Part shown: positions 33,252 through 41,953 of the stretch, one piece after another
Layout: every line of letters begins with the position of its first letter
Position numbering within the stretch: position 1 is the stretch's first letter
Assembly: GCA_021108215.1 (NCBI GenBank)
Contig: JAIORK010000049.1
Span: 62,001-126,000 of the forward strand
Origin: a bacterium
GTDB taxonomy: Bacteria; Oederibacteriota; JAAXVQ01; JAUVAV01
DNA: 64,000 nt
Reading direction: 5' to 3'
The notes under the pieces: model-generated
Database searches by the model: none
What the model saw: the letters and a program-made list of their open reading frames with translations, nothing else
What the model was told of the DNA's origin: nothing
Made by a program: the position numbers and the translations under genes

Positions 33252-33680
33252 ATGAAAACGAAAACATTTTTTCTGAGTATGATATTAATGATTGGTCTGG
33301 TCCTGTTCGGGTTGGTGACAAAAGGCTATGCCGCATCAGCCAATGATGAATTCAATCCCAATGCAGACTTTGCCGTTCATTCCCTGGCTGTGCAGGCTGA
33401 CAAAAAAATACTCGTAGGCGTTCTTTTTAGCAACATCGGAGGTATTGGCAAGAACCGCATCGCCCGCTTGAATACAGACGGCTCAATAGATGCCACTTTT
33501 ATTCCCAATGCGGACGACGCTGTCCGTACCCTGGTTGAGCAGGCTGACGGAAAAATACTCGCAGGCGATAGTTTTACCAGTATCTCAGGCACACCCAGGA
33601 ACCACATCGCCCGGCTGAACACGGACGGTACATTGGATATTGCTTTCAATTCTGATGCCAGCTTCTTCAATCGTGCTTGA
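33252..33680 (+). pseudogene. Truncated third delta-60 repeat gene
   Basis: The reading frame of 142 codons has the same signal peptide (MKTKTFFLSMILM) and two complete blades (NRIARLNTDG and NHIARLNTDG), then ends abruptly after FNSDASF at a TGA; the following bases show no further blades, linker or sorting domain. It looks like the stump of a third cassette copy, cut by a deletion that also removed the STAS-like partner. It could still be translated as a short secreted two-blade peptide. Confidence 0.8.
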
Positions 33681-33814
33681 TTTGCGGTTTTTGGATTTAG
33701 TTTGAAAATTGATTTTTGATTTTGCTTTAAGTGCACACGCTATTTTTACTGCGACTTAAAATCAGGGCCATGCGCCTATGAATCCAATCAAGCGTTTTTC
33801 CCACTCCGGGTACT

Positions 33815-34084
33815 TTAAAAAGACTGCCCGATTCCCCAAACAATGACTGTTTCCGCCGTAGTATCAGTCCTTTGGGCGAGATCAAAACGAATGGTAAGCA
33901 ATTGTTTTCCCAGCAAAAATGTATGCATTCGCAAACCAAATCCGACTGAATTTCTTACATCTTTGCCTGAGCTTTCGCTGATCGTGTTGCTCACAATGCC
34001 AATATCGTCGAAAAAAACCGCCTGAATTGATTTTATCAATAAAAAATCGAGCGGCCAAAGAGAATAGTTGATATTCCGCGCCAA
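33815..34084 (-). pseudogene. Out-of-frame C-terminal end of the BamA-like barrel protein
   Basis: In another frame than the upstream gene the sequence reads SELRFPLARNINYSLWPLDF, then IQAVFFDDIGIV and VGFGLRMHTF, and ends VIVWGIGQSF. This is the classic end of an Omp85/BamA-type barrel, with a final aromatic residue. It continues the protein that otherwise ends prematurely at 34036, so a single-base frameshift separates them near 34085-34130. Confidence 0.75.
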
Positions 34085-36687
34085 AGGGAAACGGAGCTCA
34101 GACTGCCTAACAACTCGCCATAGCGATAGCCGCGAATGGTCGCAGAATCCGGTAAAAGACCAATACCGCCGGATAAATAAACCGGGCGGTCAGACCCGAA
34201 ACTCCCGGCCAGCATCAGCCGTGAACCGAAAACCAGGGTAGGCGAAATAAAATCAAGCGTTTTATACAATTGAGAATTCAACTGGAGTATCTGATAACGC
34301 TCTTCGCCGCCCAATATTTTATCCGCAGTCAGCAGGGACAAACGGTGACGAAATCCATCCGCAGGGGCATACTCATACCAGGCGGTACTGTCATGCACTA
34401 ATGAAAGGCGGAGGGTGCCCACGCGCCGGTTCTGCGTGAAATCTTCGTGTTCGCGCTTGAGATAACTCAAGCCGACTTCCATTTCAATCCGGTCATACAT
34501 TGAAAAAGGTTTCTGAAAAGAAATTGCACCGCCGATCGCTTCGTCATTAAATTCGTCGAGTAAGTCACTGGTCTCCAGATCAAGAATGCGGTAATAATAC
34601 CGGCTGTACTTAATTCCCAACTGGATATCAATCGGATAAGCCAGATTACTATAAGTGAGCTGGGTGTTGGCCTGGTACCCTGGAACAAAATCGCTGTATA
34701 GGTTGACCAAATGGTCTCCTAAGTAATCACTTGCCGTAAAATAGCCGCCCCCGACCACACCTTGCGAGCTATCGTAACCCGCCAGTAAAAAAAGCAGATC
34801 CGGCGAAAAGCGAAAATGATAAGGGTGCTGTTTTTGGATAACACCGGCTTTCTTTTCCAATACCACTGTTTCTCCCATATTCGCTTCCGGCGATGTTTCA
34901 GGTGTGTCCTTCGGGCTCGCGGCGTTGGGATCTGCCGGAGAATCCACCCGCGTCGCTGCCGGGACAACGATCACCTCCCGTTCCTTTTGCAGATAGGATG
35001 CCGGCATAACATAAAGCGCGTGGTTTCCGTTTTGATAAACCGTAAAAACAATTTTTTTACCATCCGGAGAAATGGCCGGTTGAAACGCACCGCTGCGAAT
35101 ATTGGTAATCTGAAACATCTGAAATGTAACCAGGTTCATACGGCAAAGATTAAAGATGCCGCTTTGATCACTGGAAAAATATATCCAACTCCCGTCAGAA
35201 GAAAAACAAGGCGCGGTGTGCTGGGCGGCATCCCATGTCAAGGCCACACTTTCATGACCAGGTTCCTTAAGTGTTTTAATGTACAATTGCAAAAAATTGT
35301 TTCTTTCGCTGACATAGACCAAAGCGTTTCCATCCGGAGTCCAAACCGGCGACCTGTCGGCAAATCGATCCTGGGTTACAGAACGCAATGTCCCCGAGGA
35401 CAGGTTATAAATAAAAATGTCGCTCACGCCGTTTTTAACGCCGGAGAGTGCGATCGTGCCGCCATCCGGCGACCAGGCCGGTGAAAATAAATCGTCGACC
35501 GGAATATTTTTTTTAATAAGCTTGCGTGTCTTTACATCAAGAAGGTAAAGATGTTTTTTCCCCTCGATCTGGGCCACAAAGGCAATTTGTCGCGAATCCG
35601 GCGACCAGGCAATGGGTCTTCCGCGAATATTGAAACTTTCAAATTTTATATGTGTAAACGCAACCCCCTTGCCGGCAGACCCGCGGGGTTTTAGATAAAT
35701 TCGGAACCACTGTTCCCGATTTGAACAATAAGCCAAAGTGTGTCCGTCCGGCGACCAGGCTGCACCGGTGGTCAGGATTATGCGACCCGGCGGTGCATGA
35801 TCGACCGGACTGGAAAAATTCCCGGGTTTTTCCCGCCCCTCGGTTTGCAGCCAATATTTTTGCCGGGCCCAAAACATAAATTCCCGGTTAAAATCCTGCA
35901 GCCCCATCCCCAGGGTCTCGCGCAAAATTTGTGAAAGCGCAATTTGATTTTTGAATTTTTTAAAAATAAGTGAAAGCTTGTCCTCGCCGAACCGTTCGGC
36001 GATATAGTGCATCGCCAACTGTGATTGCTTATACGCCAGATAAACATCCTCCAGATGATTAAACCCTTCCATGAGGGTCAATGGGACCAACCGTTCATAG
36101 TGGACCGCATCACGGATGATCATATCTGCATAACTATCCCAACTCTGTGCTGCATATTCAGCCAATCCTTCGATAATCCACATGGGGATCAAATAACCTT
36201 TATAGACACGAAATGAACGCATACCCTCGCCGTACAAAATGTTAAATTGGAGTGCGTGGATAAATTCGTGATAGACAACTTCACGTAATGATTTGGGTGA
36301 ATCCGGCGCCGGCAAAGCAATCCGGTTTTTATAGGCTTCGGTAAAACCGCCTGTCCCCACCCCGATAATATGCGGCAAGATATTGGTTTGCTGAAAATCA
36401 ATTTGGTTGCGGTACAGGAACAGCGGTGTTTTCAGGAGTGGTTTTTCCCGCAAAAGATGGGTGTCAAAACGATAAGCGTCCTCGGCGATTTCACACACTT
36501 CACGCGCCAGGACCTCTTCTTCAGGATAGTAGTGGATTTCAAAATGCTCGGTTTCAAATACTTGCCATTGAAATTGGCGTGTTTGGAGTTTGTTCTTGCC
36601 AAAAGTTCCGGCAACCACCGGAGCATGCAACGTAAAAAAACAAAATCCCATCAGCAGCAATACAGGCATGGAAGTAGGGAATTTCAT
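34036..36687 (-). CDS. Outer-membrane protein: peptidase-MA-like domain, PD40 propeller and Omp85-type barrel (C-terminus frameshifted)
   Basis: An 883-residue frame. A signal peptide is followed by a gluzincin peptidase domain with REVVYHEFIHALQ and WIIEGLAEYA, which supply the HExxH and downstream Glu zinc ligands. Six TolB-like PD40 blades follow (AAWSPDGHTLAY, IAWSPDSRQIAF, PAWSPDGGTIAL, PVWTPDGNALVY, PCFSSDGSWIYF, PAISPDGKKIVF). The last third is beta-strand rich and resembles a surface-antigen barrel. The frame ends at 34036 in an unlikely tail, while the expected barrel end lies in another frame at 33815-34084, so the intact gene would be about 960 residues. Probably a surface or periplasm-facing peptidase with a membrane barrel; the substrate is unknown. 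sppA lies 31 bases upstream. Confidence 0.82.
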   Translation of the reverse strand: MKFPTSMPVLLLMGFCFFTLHAPVVAGTFGKNKLQTRQFQWQVFETEHFEIHYYPEEEVLAREVCEIAEDAYRFDTHLLREKPLLKTPLFLYRNQIDFQQTNILPHIIGVGTGGFTEAYKNRIALPAPDSPKSLREVVYHEFIHALQFNILYGEGMRSFRVYKGYLIPMWIIEGLAEYAAQSWDSYADMIIRDAVHYERLVPLTLMEGFNHLEDVYLAYKQSQLAMHYIAERFGEDKLSLIFKKFKNQIALSQILRETLGMGLQDFNREFMFWARQKYWLQTEGREKPGNFSSPVDHAPPGRIILTTGAAWSPDGHTLAYCSNREQWFRIYLKPRGSAGKGVAFTHIKFESFNIRGRPIAWSPDSRQIAFVAQIEGKKHLYLLDVKTRKLIKKNIPVDDLFSPAWSPDGGTIALSGVKNGVSDIFIYNLSSGTLRSVTQDRFADRSPVWTPDGNALVYVSERNNFLQLYIKTLKEPGHESVALTWDAAQHTAPCFSSDGSWIYFSSDQSGIFNLCRMNLVTFQMFQITNIRSGAFQPAISPDGKKIVFTVYQNGNHALYVMPASYLQKEREVIVVPAATRVDSPADPNAASPKDTPETSPEANMGETVVLEKKAGVIQKQHPYHFRFSPDLLFLLAGYDSSQGVVGGGYFTASDYLGDHLVNLYSDFVPGYQANTQLTYSNLAYPIDIQLGIKYSRYYYRILDLETSDLLDEFNDEAIGGAISFQKPFSMYDRIEMEVGLSYLKREHEDFTQNRRVGTLRLSLVHDSTAWYEYAPADGFRHRLSLLTADKILGGEERYQILQLNSQLYKTLDFISPTLVFGSRLMLAGSFGSDRPVYLSGGIGLLPDSATIRGYRYGELLGSLSSVSLWRGISTILFGRSIFY

Positions 36688-36718
36688 TATTGAAAAACTT
36701 CCCCCTTTACAGCGGGCG

Positions 36719-37669
36719 TCATTCGATTGATTTCAAAAGATGGTCCCACTGGACCCCTCGTTTGAGTCCCTGCAAAACGCCCAGAACATTTTTGCGATGA
36801 TGTTGTGAAGATCCCATGAGCCTTCGTAAGAAAGAAGGTCCCTCATCCCGCAATACCCTGGGCTTTCCTTTTAGTTTCGCGAGAAAAGCGGCAGTTTGAA
36901 CGGCATCATCTAAATTCCCCAATTTATCAATCAATCCTTTTTGCAGGGCCTGACGTCCGGTAAATACCCTGCCATCGGATAAACGTTCCAAGTATTTTTT
37001 TATATCTTCAGGCAACATATCCGTAAGGTTTTTTTCCTGTTTCGCTGCCAATGCTTGTGCAAGTTTGTCCCCACGCGCGTCAAAGACCGCCTCGACAAAT
37101 TGAGCATGCAGGTCGTCAATCATCCGCTGCATAATTTTTTTCTCGGATTTATTCATTTTTCTGGAAAAATCCCCGATATCTTTATACGGAACGCTTTTAA
37201 CAACCTCCATATTCAGACCAAGTTTTTTCATTAATTCGCCCGCTTCCGGATATCGCAAGATCACACCGATAGAGCCGGTAATCGAACCGGGATTGGCATA
37301 AATCCGATCAGCCGCGCAGGCAATATAATAACCGCCGGATGCACAAACTTCGGACATCGATACCACCACCGGTTTTCCAAGCCGACGAATTTTTTTTATT
37401 TCCTCGGAAATTGATTGTGCGGAAGCGATTGTACCTCCGGGGGAATTGATCGAAATCACAATGGCACGAATCATGGGATGATCATTCATTTTATGCAATT
37501 GCATAATTATCCGACGATCTTCCAGGATCATCCCCTGCACTTCGATTAAGCCGATTGAACCGCCCGCTGACATTCGATACAGCGTGCGTCCCGCCAAAAG
37601 CGCAAGCAACACAAAGAACGCCAATCCGAGCGCAATAAAAACAAATTCTTTTCCCCATTTAAAGGCCAT
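36719..37669 (-). CDS. sppA: Signal peptide peptidase SppA (S49 family)
   Basis: A 316-residue membrane serine protease with an N-terminal transmembrane segment (about residues 9-27). The Ser/Lys dyad is visible: Ser111 in CASGGYYIA and Lys163 in VPYKDIGDFSRKM. SINSPGGT is the conserved substrate-side loop, and the C-terminal RVFTGRQALQKGLIDKLG is typical. It degrades signal peptides left in the membrane. Length matches the short bacterial SppA type. GGGAGAACAGTT precedes the ATG. It lies just upstream of the barrel protein and is probably co-transcribed with it. Confidence 0.95.
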   Translation of the reverse strand: MAFKWGKEFVFIALGLAFFVLLALLAGRTLYRMSAGGSIGLIEVQGMILEDRRIIMQLHKMNDHPMIRAIVISINSPGGTIASAQSISEEIKKIRRLGKPVVVSMSEVCASGGYYIACAADRIYANPGSITGSIGVILRYPEAGELMKKLGLNMEVVKSVPYKDIGDFSRKMNKSEKKIMQRMIDDLHAQFVEAVFDARGDKLAQALAAKQEKNLTDMLPEDIKKYLERLSDGRVFTGRQALQKGLIDKLGNLDDAVQTAAFLAKLKGKPRVLRDEGPSFLRRLMGSSQHHRKNVLGVLQGLKRGVQWDHLLKSIE

Positions 37670-37906
37670 AACTGTTCTCCCGGAAAAATATTCAAAAGCT
37701 ATTATAATACTTTCAATTGCTTTTATCCATGACTTTTACGATATCGTTCAGAATACCAATGGCATCCCCGCACTTCAGTATAGGGATGTATTCTTATCCA
37801 AATTAGAAAACCGGAATCCAGGCCGATTCAGTTACAGTGAATAACTCTTATTTGGAACAAGCTCCATCCCAATCACCTGATCGGCGCAGTGCTGCGCTGC
37901 CGGTCT

Positions 37907-38719
37907 TCATTTCTTTTTGGCGGTATTAAGGATCTCGTTTGCCAGCTTTTTTTTGTTTGCAGTTAAAGTATGCATACGTTTTTTCAAAAAAACAACAGCA
38001 TCGTCTCCCATGAAAATCATCCCGCGCTTGACACAGTGCTCTAAATAAGTCCGGTTGCTGAATTCACTTGCCGCCGGATAATTTTGTGACAGGGCGCGCC
38101 AAAGCGAGCGTGTGATTCTTTGGGCATGTCCGCGGGAATGGTGAAACGCCACCACCGATTGGATTTCCGCATGCGTCATCCACCCCGCACCGGACATAAA
38201 ATAGACGGCATCTTCAAGATATTCCACGCGGGGATTTTCAAAAGAATTTAACGACAGAACAGCATACCGGGAAAGCGCCCAAATTCCATTAAACGCATAA
38301 CGAAAATCATCCAGCGTATGTTCGGGCGCGTAGTATTTAATTGTTTCAATCTGTTTACCGCCTTTGTCCTGCCAGGCCAGGGTTATCACGCCATGGGCCG
38401 CATTGGTTCTGAGCAGTTTTCCGCGGTATTTTTTTTTGAGAGCAAATTTTTTAATTTTTCTCATTGTTTCAAAACAGTCGCGATATTCTTCGTAGGGTAC
38501 GGCGCCGGTTCGTTTCCCCATATAATCTTTAAGCCAGACTCTGACCTTTTCCCCTTTTTGCTCGAGAATGACGGCGGTTTCATCTTTGCGTTTTCCCCGC
38601 ACATCATAAATAATTAATCGCGAAAACACAATTTCAGATTCCGCATCTTCGGCCGCCGGCATCGGGACCGGAAGTAAAAACAGCACTACTTGCAGAATAA
38701 GAATGCTTTTTTTTATCAT
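37907..38719 (-). CDS. Exported hypothetical protein
   Basis: A 270-residue protein with a signal peptide (residues 1-22, MIKKSILILQVVLFLLPVPM). The start overlaps the prfB stop by four bases (ATGA), so it is translationally coupled to prfB. The middle has lysine-rich strands (KVRVWLKDYMGKRTG), then WALSRYAVLSLNSF and a helical C-terminus ending in basic residues. I recognise no family. The coupling to prfB is probably operon convenience rather than function. Confidence 0.75.
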   Translation of the reverse strand: MIKKSILILQVVLFLLPVPMPAAEDAESEIVFSRLIIYDVRGKRKDETAVILEQKGEKVRVWLKDYMGKRTGAVPYEEYRDCFETMRKIKKFALKKKYRGKLLRTNAAHGVITLAWQDKGGKQIETIKYYAPEHTLDDFRYAFNGIWALSRYAVLSLNSFENPRVEYLEDAVYFMSGAGWMTHAEIQSVVAFHHSRGHAQRITRSLWRALSQNYPAASEFSNRTYLEHCVKRGMIFMGDDAVVFLKKRMHTLTANKKKLANEILNTAKKK

Positions 38720-39817
38720 GCCTTGTTTGTTTGGTTTTTCAGATAACTTTCAATAAACCCTTCGAGATATCCATCCATGACTTTATGCACGTCCCCCACC
38801 TCAAAATTGGTGCGGTGATCTTTGACCATACTATACGGCTGGAACACATAGGAACGAATTTGACTGCCAAAGGCAATTCCCATTTTTTCACCATACAGAT
38901 TCTTGGTTTTTTCAGCTTTTTCTTCCTGGGCTTTTACATACAAGCGTGCTTTTAGCACTTTCATGGCATTGGCGCGATTTTTTAGTTGTGAGCGGTCTTC
39001 CTGACATTGTACGACAATACCCGTTGGCAAATGTGTGATGCGCACAGCGGATTCGGTTTTATTAACATGCTGCCCGCCGGCACCGGAGGCGCGAAAAACA
39101 TCAATCCGCAAATCATCATCTTTAACCTCAATCTCAATTTCATCCTCAATATCCGGCACGATATCAATCGAAGCAAAAGAGGTGTGGCGCCGTTTGTTGG
39201 CATCAAACGGAGAAATCCGGACCAGACGATGGACACCTTTTTCGGACCGCAAATACCCAAAAACATAGTCCCCTTCTATTTGAAAGGTGGCGGACTTCAA
39301 TCCGGCTTCTTCGCCGGGTTGGTGGTCGAGCATGGTTACCTTGTATTTTCGGTTTTCCGCCCAGCGTGTGTACATACGAAAAAGCATCTGGGCCCAATCC
39401 TGTGATTCAGTACCACCCGCGCCCGGATGAATGGAGACGATGGCCGCGTCCCGGTCATTGGGTCCGGAAAGCATAAAACGAAATTCAAAACCGGCAATTT
39501 CTTTCTCCAAAAAGGCAATGCCTCTGTCCATATCTTTTTGCAAATCCTTGTCCTGACCGCCTGATTCTTCAAACAGCTCTGCGGCAACATTCAAATCCTC
39601 CAGCGTGGTTACCATATGATTGAAAAAATCGACATCGCGTTTATAGCGCGCCAGTTCAGTGTTCAGACTTTTTGCATGCTGCGGGTTATTCCAAATGTCC
39701 GGCTGAGAAATGGCCCCCTCCAATTTCAGAATGGCGGCTTCCTTATCAGAAACGTCAAAGATACCTCCGCATTTTTTCAATCCGCTCAGATAATTGCGTA
39801 ATTAATTCTATTGTCAT
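38716..39817 (-). CDS. prfB: Peptide chain release factor 2, with programmed +1 frameshift
   Basis: RF2 reads UGA and UAA stop codons. The stop-recognition tripeptide SPF is in LVRISPFDANKRRHTSF and the catalytic GGQ in ASGAGGQHVNKTESAV. The real start is ATG at 39815-39817: 20 codons in frame zero (starting MTIELITQLSERIEKM) run into an in-frame TGA at 39755-39757, and the main frame resumes as GAC one base on. Full length is 366 residues, as usual for RF2. A start at the ATG of 39780 would lose the conserved N-terminus and is rejected. Downstream gene overlaps by four bases; the anti-sigma gene is 48 bases upstream. Confidence 0.95.
39754..39769 (-). promoter_or_regulatory. prfB programmed +1 frameshift site
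   Basis: On the minus strand the sequence reads CGGAGGTATCTTTGAC: a Shine-Dalgarno-like GGAGG three bases before CTT TGA C. This is the classical RF2 autoregulatory signal; low RF2 makes ribosomes slip on CTT and continue in the plus-one frame. Confidence 0.93.
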
Positions 39818-39865
39818 AAGAACCCCTTTTTGAATATTTGGTAATCTGCTTTAAAAGGAAAAACG

Positions 39866-40870
39866 TCAACTTTCTTTGTTGAAAATTACACGTCGGCTTG
39901 TTTTGGGAAGGGTAAAAATCATAAACGGCTGTGTGATATTTCCATCTTGGATGCTGTTTTGACGGCTGATTTTATATTTAACGATCATGAGATCATCTTT
40001 ATTTTGTATCTCTCTCAGCATAATTTCATGACCGCGTCCTTGGCTGTCTCCCAGACAAATAATGCCGATCATGTTTTTTGACCAATCAAGCTGCGGCATG
40101 GAAATGGATTGTATTTGCGCCTTTTTCCAGAGCGCCGTCAATTCAGACGGTGTCCGTACCACCCGGTTCAAGGGTTGATGCAGTGCACACGCATCCCCGC
40201 TCCATTCGCCTCGTTGGCGAACCAGTTTAGGTTCTTTTTTTTTGGCGGAAGCGGTCATTCGATAGGCGGGTTTTTGTTCGGCATTACTTCCGCCGGAAGA
40301 ATAACCGGCATTTATTGCACTCGCTTTATAAAGTGAATTCAGTTGATTTTTCGGCTGGGTATTGGCGGTAAGGGCCGTGATCCCGGTTTTCACGGGAGCA
40401 GCAGCGCTTACGGTATGTTTCGCTTGGTCCGCACGCTTCTGGTTCGCAAGCGTTGCGTCCCCGCGCCCGCCAACTTCCGCTTTCACCATGGGTTGTTTTG
40501 CCGTTTGAGTTCCAGTGGTCGGTACAATGACAGCGGGTTTCATCGATCCAAAGGGATTGTGAAGCACAACCACAAGTAAGACTGCCGCCGCAGCTGCCAC
40601 CGTGCCCAAAGAAAGCGAGCCCCAAAAACTCAGGCGTAGTCCCGGCCAGCATTCTTTTCTAAAGCGAGCTTGAAAACGCTCGTGAAAACCATCCGGCGCT
40701 TCGACACACTTCAAATTTTTAACAGCATTGAATGACCGGGTAAAAATTTCCATTTCCTGCGCACAATGACTGCATGATTCCAAATGACTGCGTATGGATT
40801 CAATTTCTTCCTGCGTCAGTGACTGATCAACGTACAAAGGCAACAATTCATTGCATTCTTGGCAATCCAT
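39866..40870 (-). CDS. Anti-sigma factor with zinc-finger (zf-HC2) domain and PrcB-like C-terminal domain
   Basis: A 334-residue protein. The N-terminal 40 residues form an anti-sigma zinc finger (His29-x3-Cys33-x2-Cys36, with Cys3 and Cys6 upstream). A single transmembrane stretch (about residues 85-104, GTVAAAAAVLLVVVL) puts the rest outside the cytosol. After a low-complexity Ala/Lys/Gln linker, the last 80 residues (SMPQLDWSKNMIGIICLGDS, MIVKYKISRQ, PFMIFTLPKTSRRVIF) resemble the PrcB C-terminal domain. It starts two bases after the sigma gene and should sequester that sigma factor, releasing it on an envelope signal; the PrcB-like part would be the sensor (inference). Confidence 0.85.
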   Translation of the reverse strand: MDCQECNELLPLYVDQSLTQEEIESIRSHLESCSHCAQEMEIFTRSFNAVKNLKCVEAPDGFHERFQARFRKECWPGLRLSFWGSLSLGTVAAAAAVLLVVVLHNPFGSMKPAVIVPTTGTQTAKQPMVKAEVGGRGDATLANQKRADQAKHTVSAAAPVKTGITALTANTQPKNQLNSLYKASAINAGYSSGGSNAEQKPAYRMTASAKKKEPKLVRQRGEWSGDACALHQPLNRVVRTPSELTALWKKAQIQSISMPQLDWSKNMIGIICLGDSQGRGHEIMLREIQNKDDLMIVKYKISRQNSIQDGNITQPFMIFTLPKTSRRVIFNKES

Positions 40871-40872
40871 AA

Positions 40873-41466
40873 TTATCTCCTCAAAATAGGATCAAGCGCA
40901 TTTCTTAGGAGCCTGCGCGCTCTCGCCAATCGGGATTTGACCGTCCCAAGCGGAATTGAGACCATTTCGGCAATTTCATCATAAGCATAACCTTCAATAT
41001 CTCTTAAAATAATGACCTCTTTTTCATCGGCCGGAAGCTGATTGATCATCTCGCGAACAATTTGTGATATTTCAAGATTTTCAACATTCTCCAGCGGCCC
41101 TTGCCGGGTTTCTTCCAATTCCAATGGACGCGAACGGCTTTCATCCGTAGGATCTTCATTAATGGACCGGTGTTGAAAATATTTTCTTCGTTTTTGACTG
41201 CGTACCAAATTTTTCCACAAATTAACTGTGATACGATGTAACCATGTTTTAAATTCCGAACGCCCCTCAAATCGTTTCATAGCCTGAAAGGCACGTATAA
41301 ATGTCATCTGTGCCAGATCATCACTATCAGAGCGATTACCGCCGGTCAGATGATAAGCCAAATTATAGACATAGTTTGTATGCCATTTGACCAATTCCTC
41401 AAATGCGTTCCGGTCACCTTTACGGGCTTTATCTACATAGCCCTGGAGCATTATTTTTTGATTCAC
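40873..41466 (-). CDS. ECF-type RNA polymerase sigma factor
   Basis: A 197-residue sigma-70 family protein of the RpoE/SigW type. Region 2 reads AFEELVKWHTNYVYNLAYHL, SDSDDLAQMTFIRAFQAM and FKTWLHRITVNLWKNLVR. Region 4 reads LPADEKEVIILRDIEGYAYD and EIAEMVSIPLGTVKSRLARA. The linker is acidic. The start is GTG at 41464-41466; ribosome binding is weak. Two bases separate it from the anti-sigma gene, the usual regulatory pair. A 37-base hairpin and an ERIC-like element lie upstream and could affect its leader. Confidence 0.95.
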   Translation of the reverse strand: MNQKIMLQGYVDKARKGDRNAFEELVKWHTNYVYNLAYHLTGGNRSDSDDLAQMTFIRAFQAMKRFEGRSEFKTWLHRITVNLWKNLVRSQKRRKYFQHRSINEDPTDESRSRPLELEETRQGPLENVENLEISQIVREMINQLPADEKEVIILRDIEGYAYDEIAEMVSIPLGTVKSRLARARRLLRNALDPILRR

Positions 41467-41502
41467 GAATTTGACCCCAGTCTTCCACTCAGGTTCATGG
41501 AA

Positions 41503-41539
41503 ATCATTGTTTTTTGCATGTCATGGAAAAAACAATGAT
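41503..41539 (-). repeat. Perfect 13-bp hairpin in the sigma-factor leader
   Basis: ATCATTGTTTTTT pairs perfectly with AAAAAACAATGAT across an 11-base loop, within 75 bases upstream of the sigma-factor start. It could be a leader structure or a weak terminator; no function is proven. Confidence 0.5.
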
Positions 41540-41704
41540 CCTTTTATTCCATTTGGGGGGAAATTGAGTTTGACGCATTTTCCCTGGTCAGATGGCTGCT
41601 CGCGGCATTTTGATCCCGCATTTACGCAGAATAAAACAAAAAGTCTGATAAATCAATACAAAACACCACTACTGGTTAAGTTATAAAGCACACTGTCTTC
41701 TATT

Positions 41705-41843
41705 CGCCCTAAGTGCTGATTTTTTTAAAGGAAAACTGATACTGTATCCATACGCTAGAGCCGGATTTGACGATATTGTCCCCTGATGTTCCACCGAAAC
41801 TTATGGTGCGTTTTTTCCTTTAAAAAAATCAGCACTTAGGGCG
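41705..41843 (-). repeat. ERIC-like long palindromic element, copy 2
   Basis: Arms of 31 bases pair perfectly; the outer arm starts CGCCCTAAGTGCTGATTT. The minus-strand core contains TCGTCAAATCCGGCTCT and GGATACAGT, shared with copy 3. About 35 bases flanking on the plus-strand left side (ending CTTCTATTC) are also shared with copy 3. Confidence 0.85.
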
Positions 41844-41953
41844 GTCAGGTGAAAATGCAAAACACATTTAACTTGCATCTGCATCGCTTTTACGCTTCCA
41901 AATTTTTCAATTATTTGGTAAAAATACTAAATGATCATATTCAGGAGTTTTCT

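Larger units (their letters stand above)
41467..41953. other. Intergenic region upstream of the sigma gene and of the lipoprotein gene
   Basis: The 487 bases hold a short perfect hairpin (41503-41539), ERIC-like element copy 2 with its conserved 5' flank, and otherwise AT-rich sequence. A possible upstream start (ATG 41849) for the following gene lies just outside the element. I see no RNA gene. Confidence 0.5.

Noticed and set aside
34816-35484. 222-codon plus-strand frame opposite the PD40 propeller
   Set aside because: It mirrors the repeated WSPDG blades and has no support of its own.
39716-39780. ATG at 39780 as the start of release factor 2
   Set aside because: It gives a non-conserved beginning; the true protein starts at 39817 and passes the programmed frameshift site.
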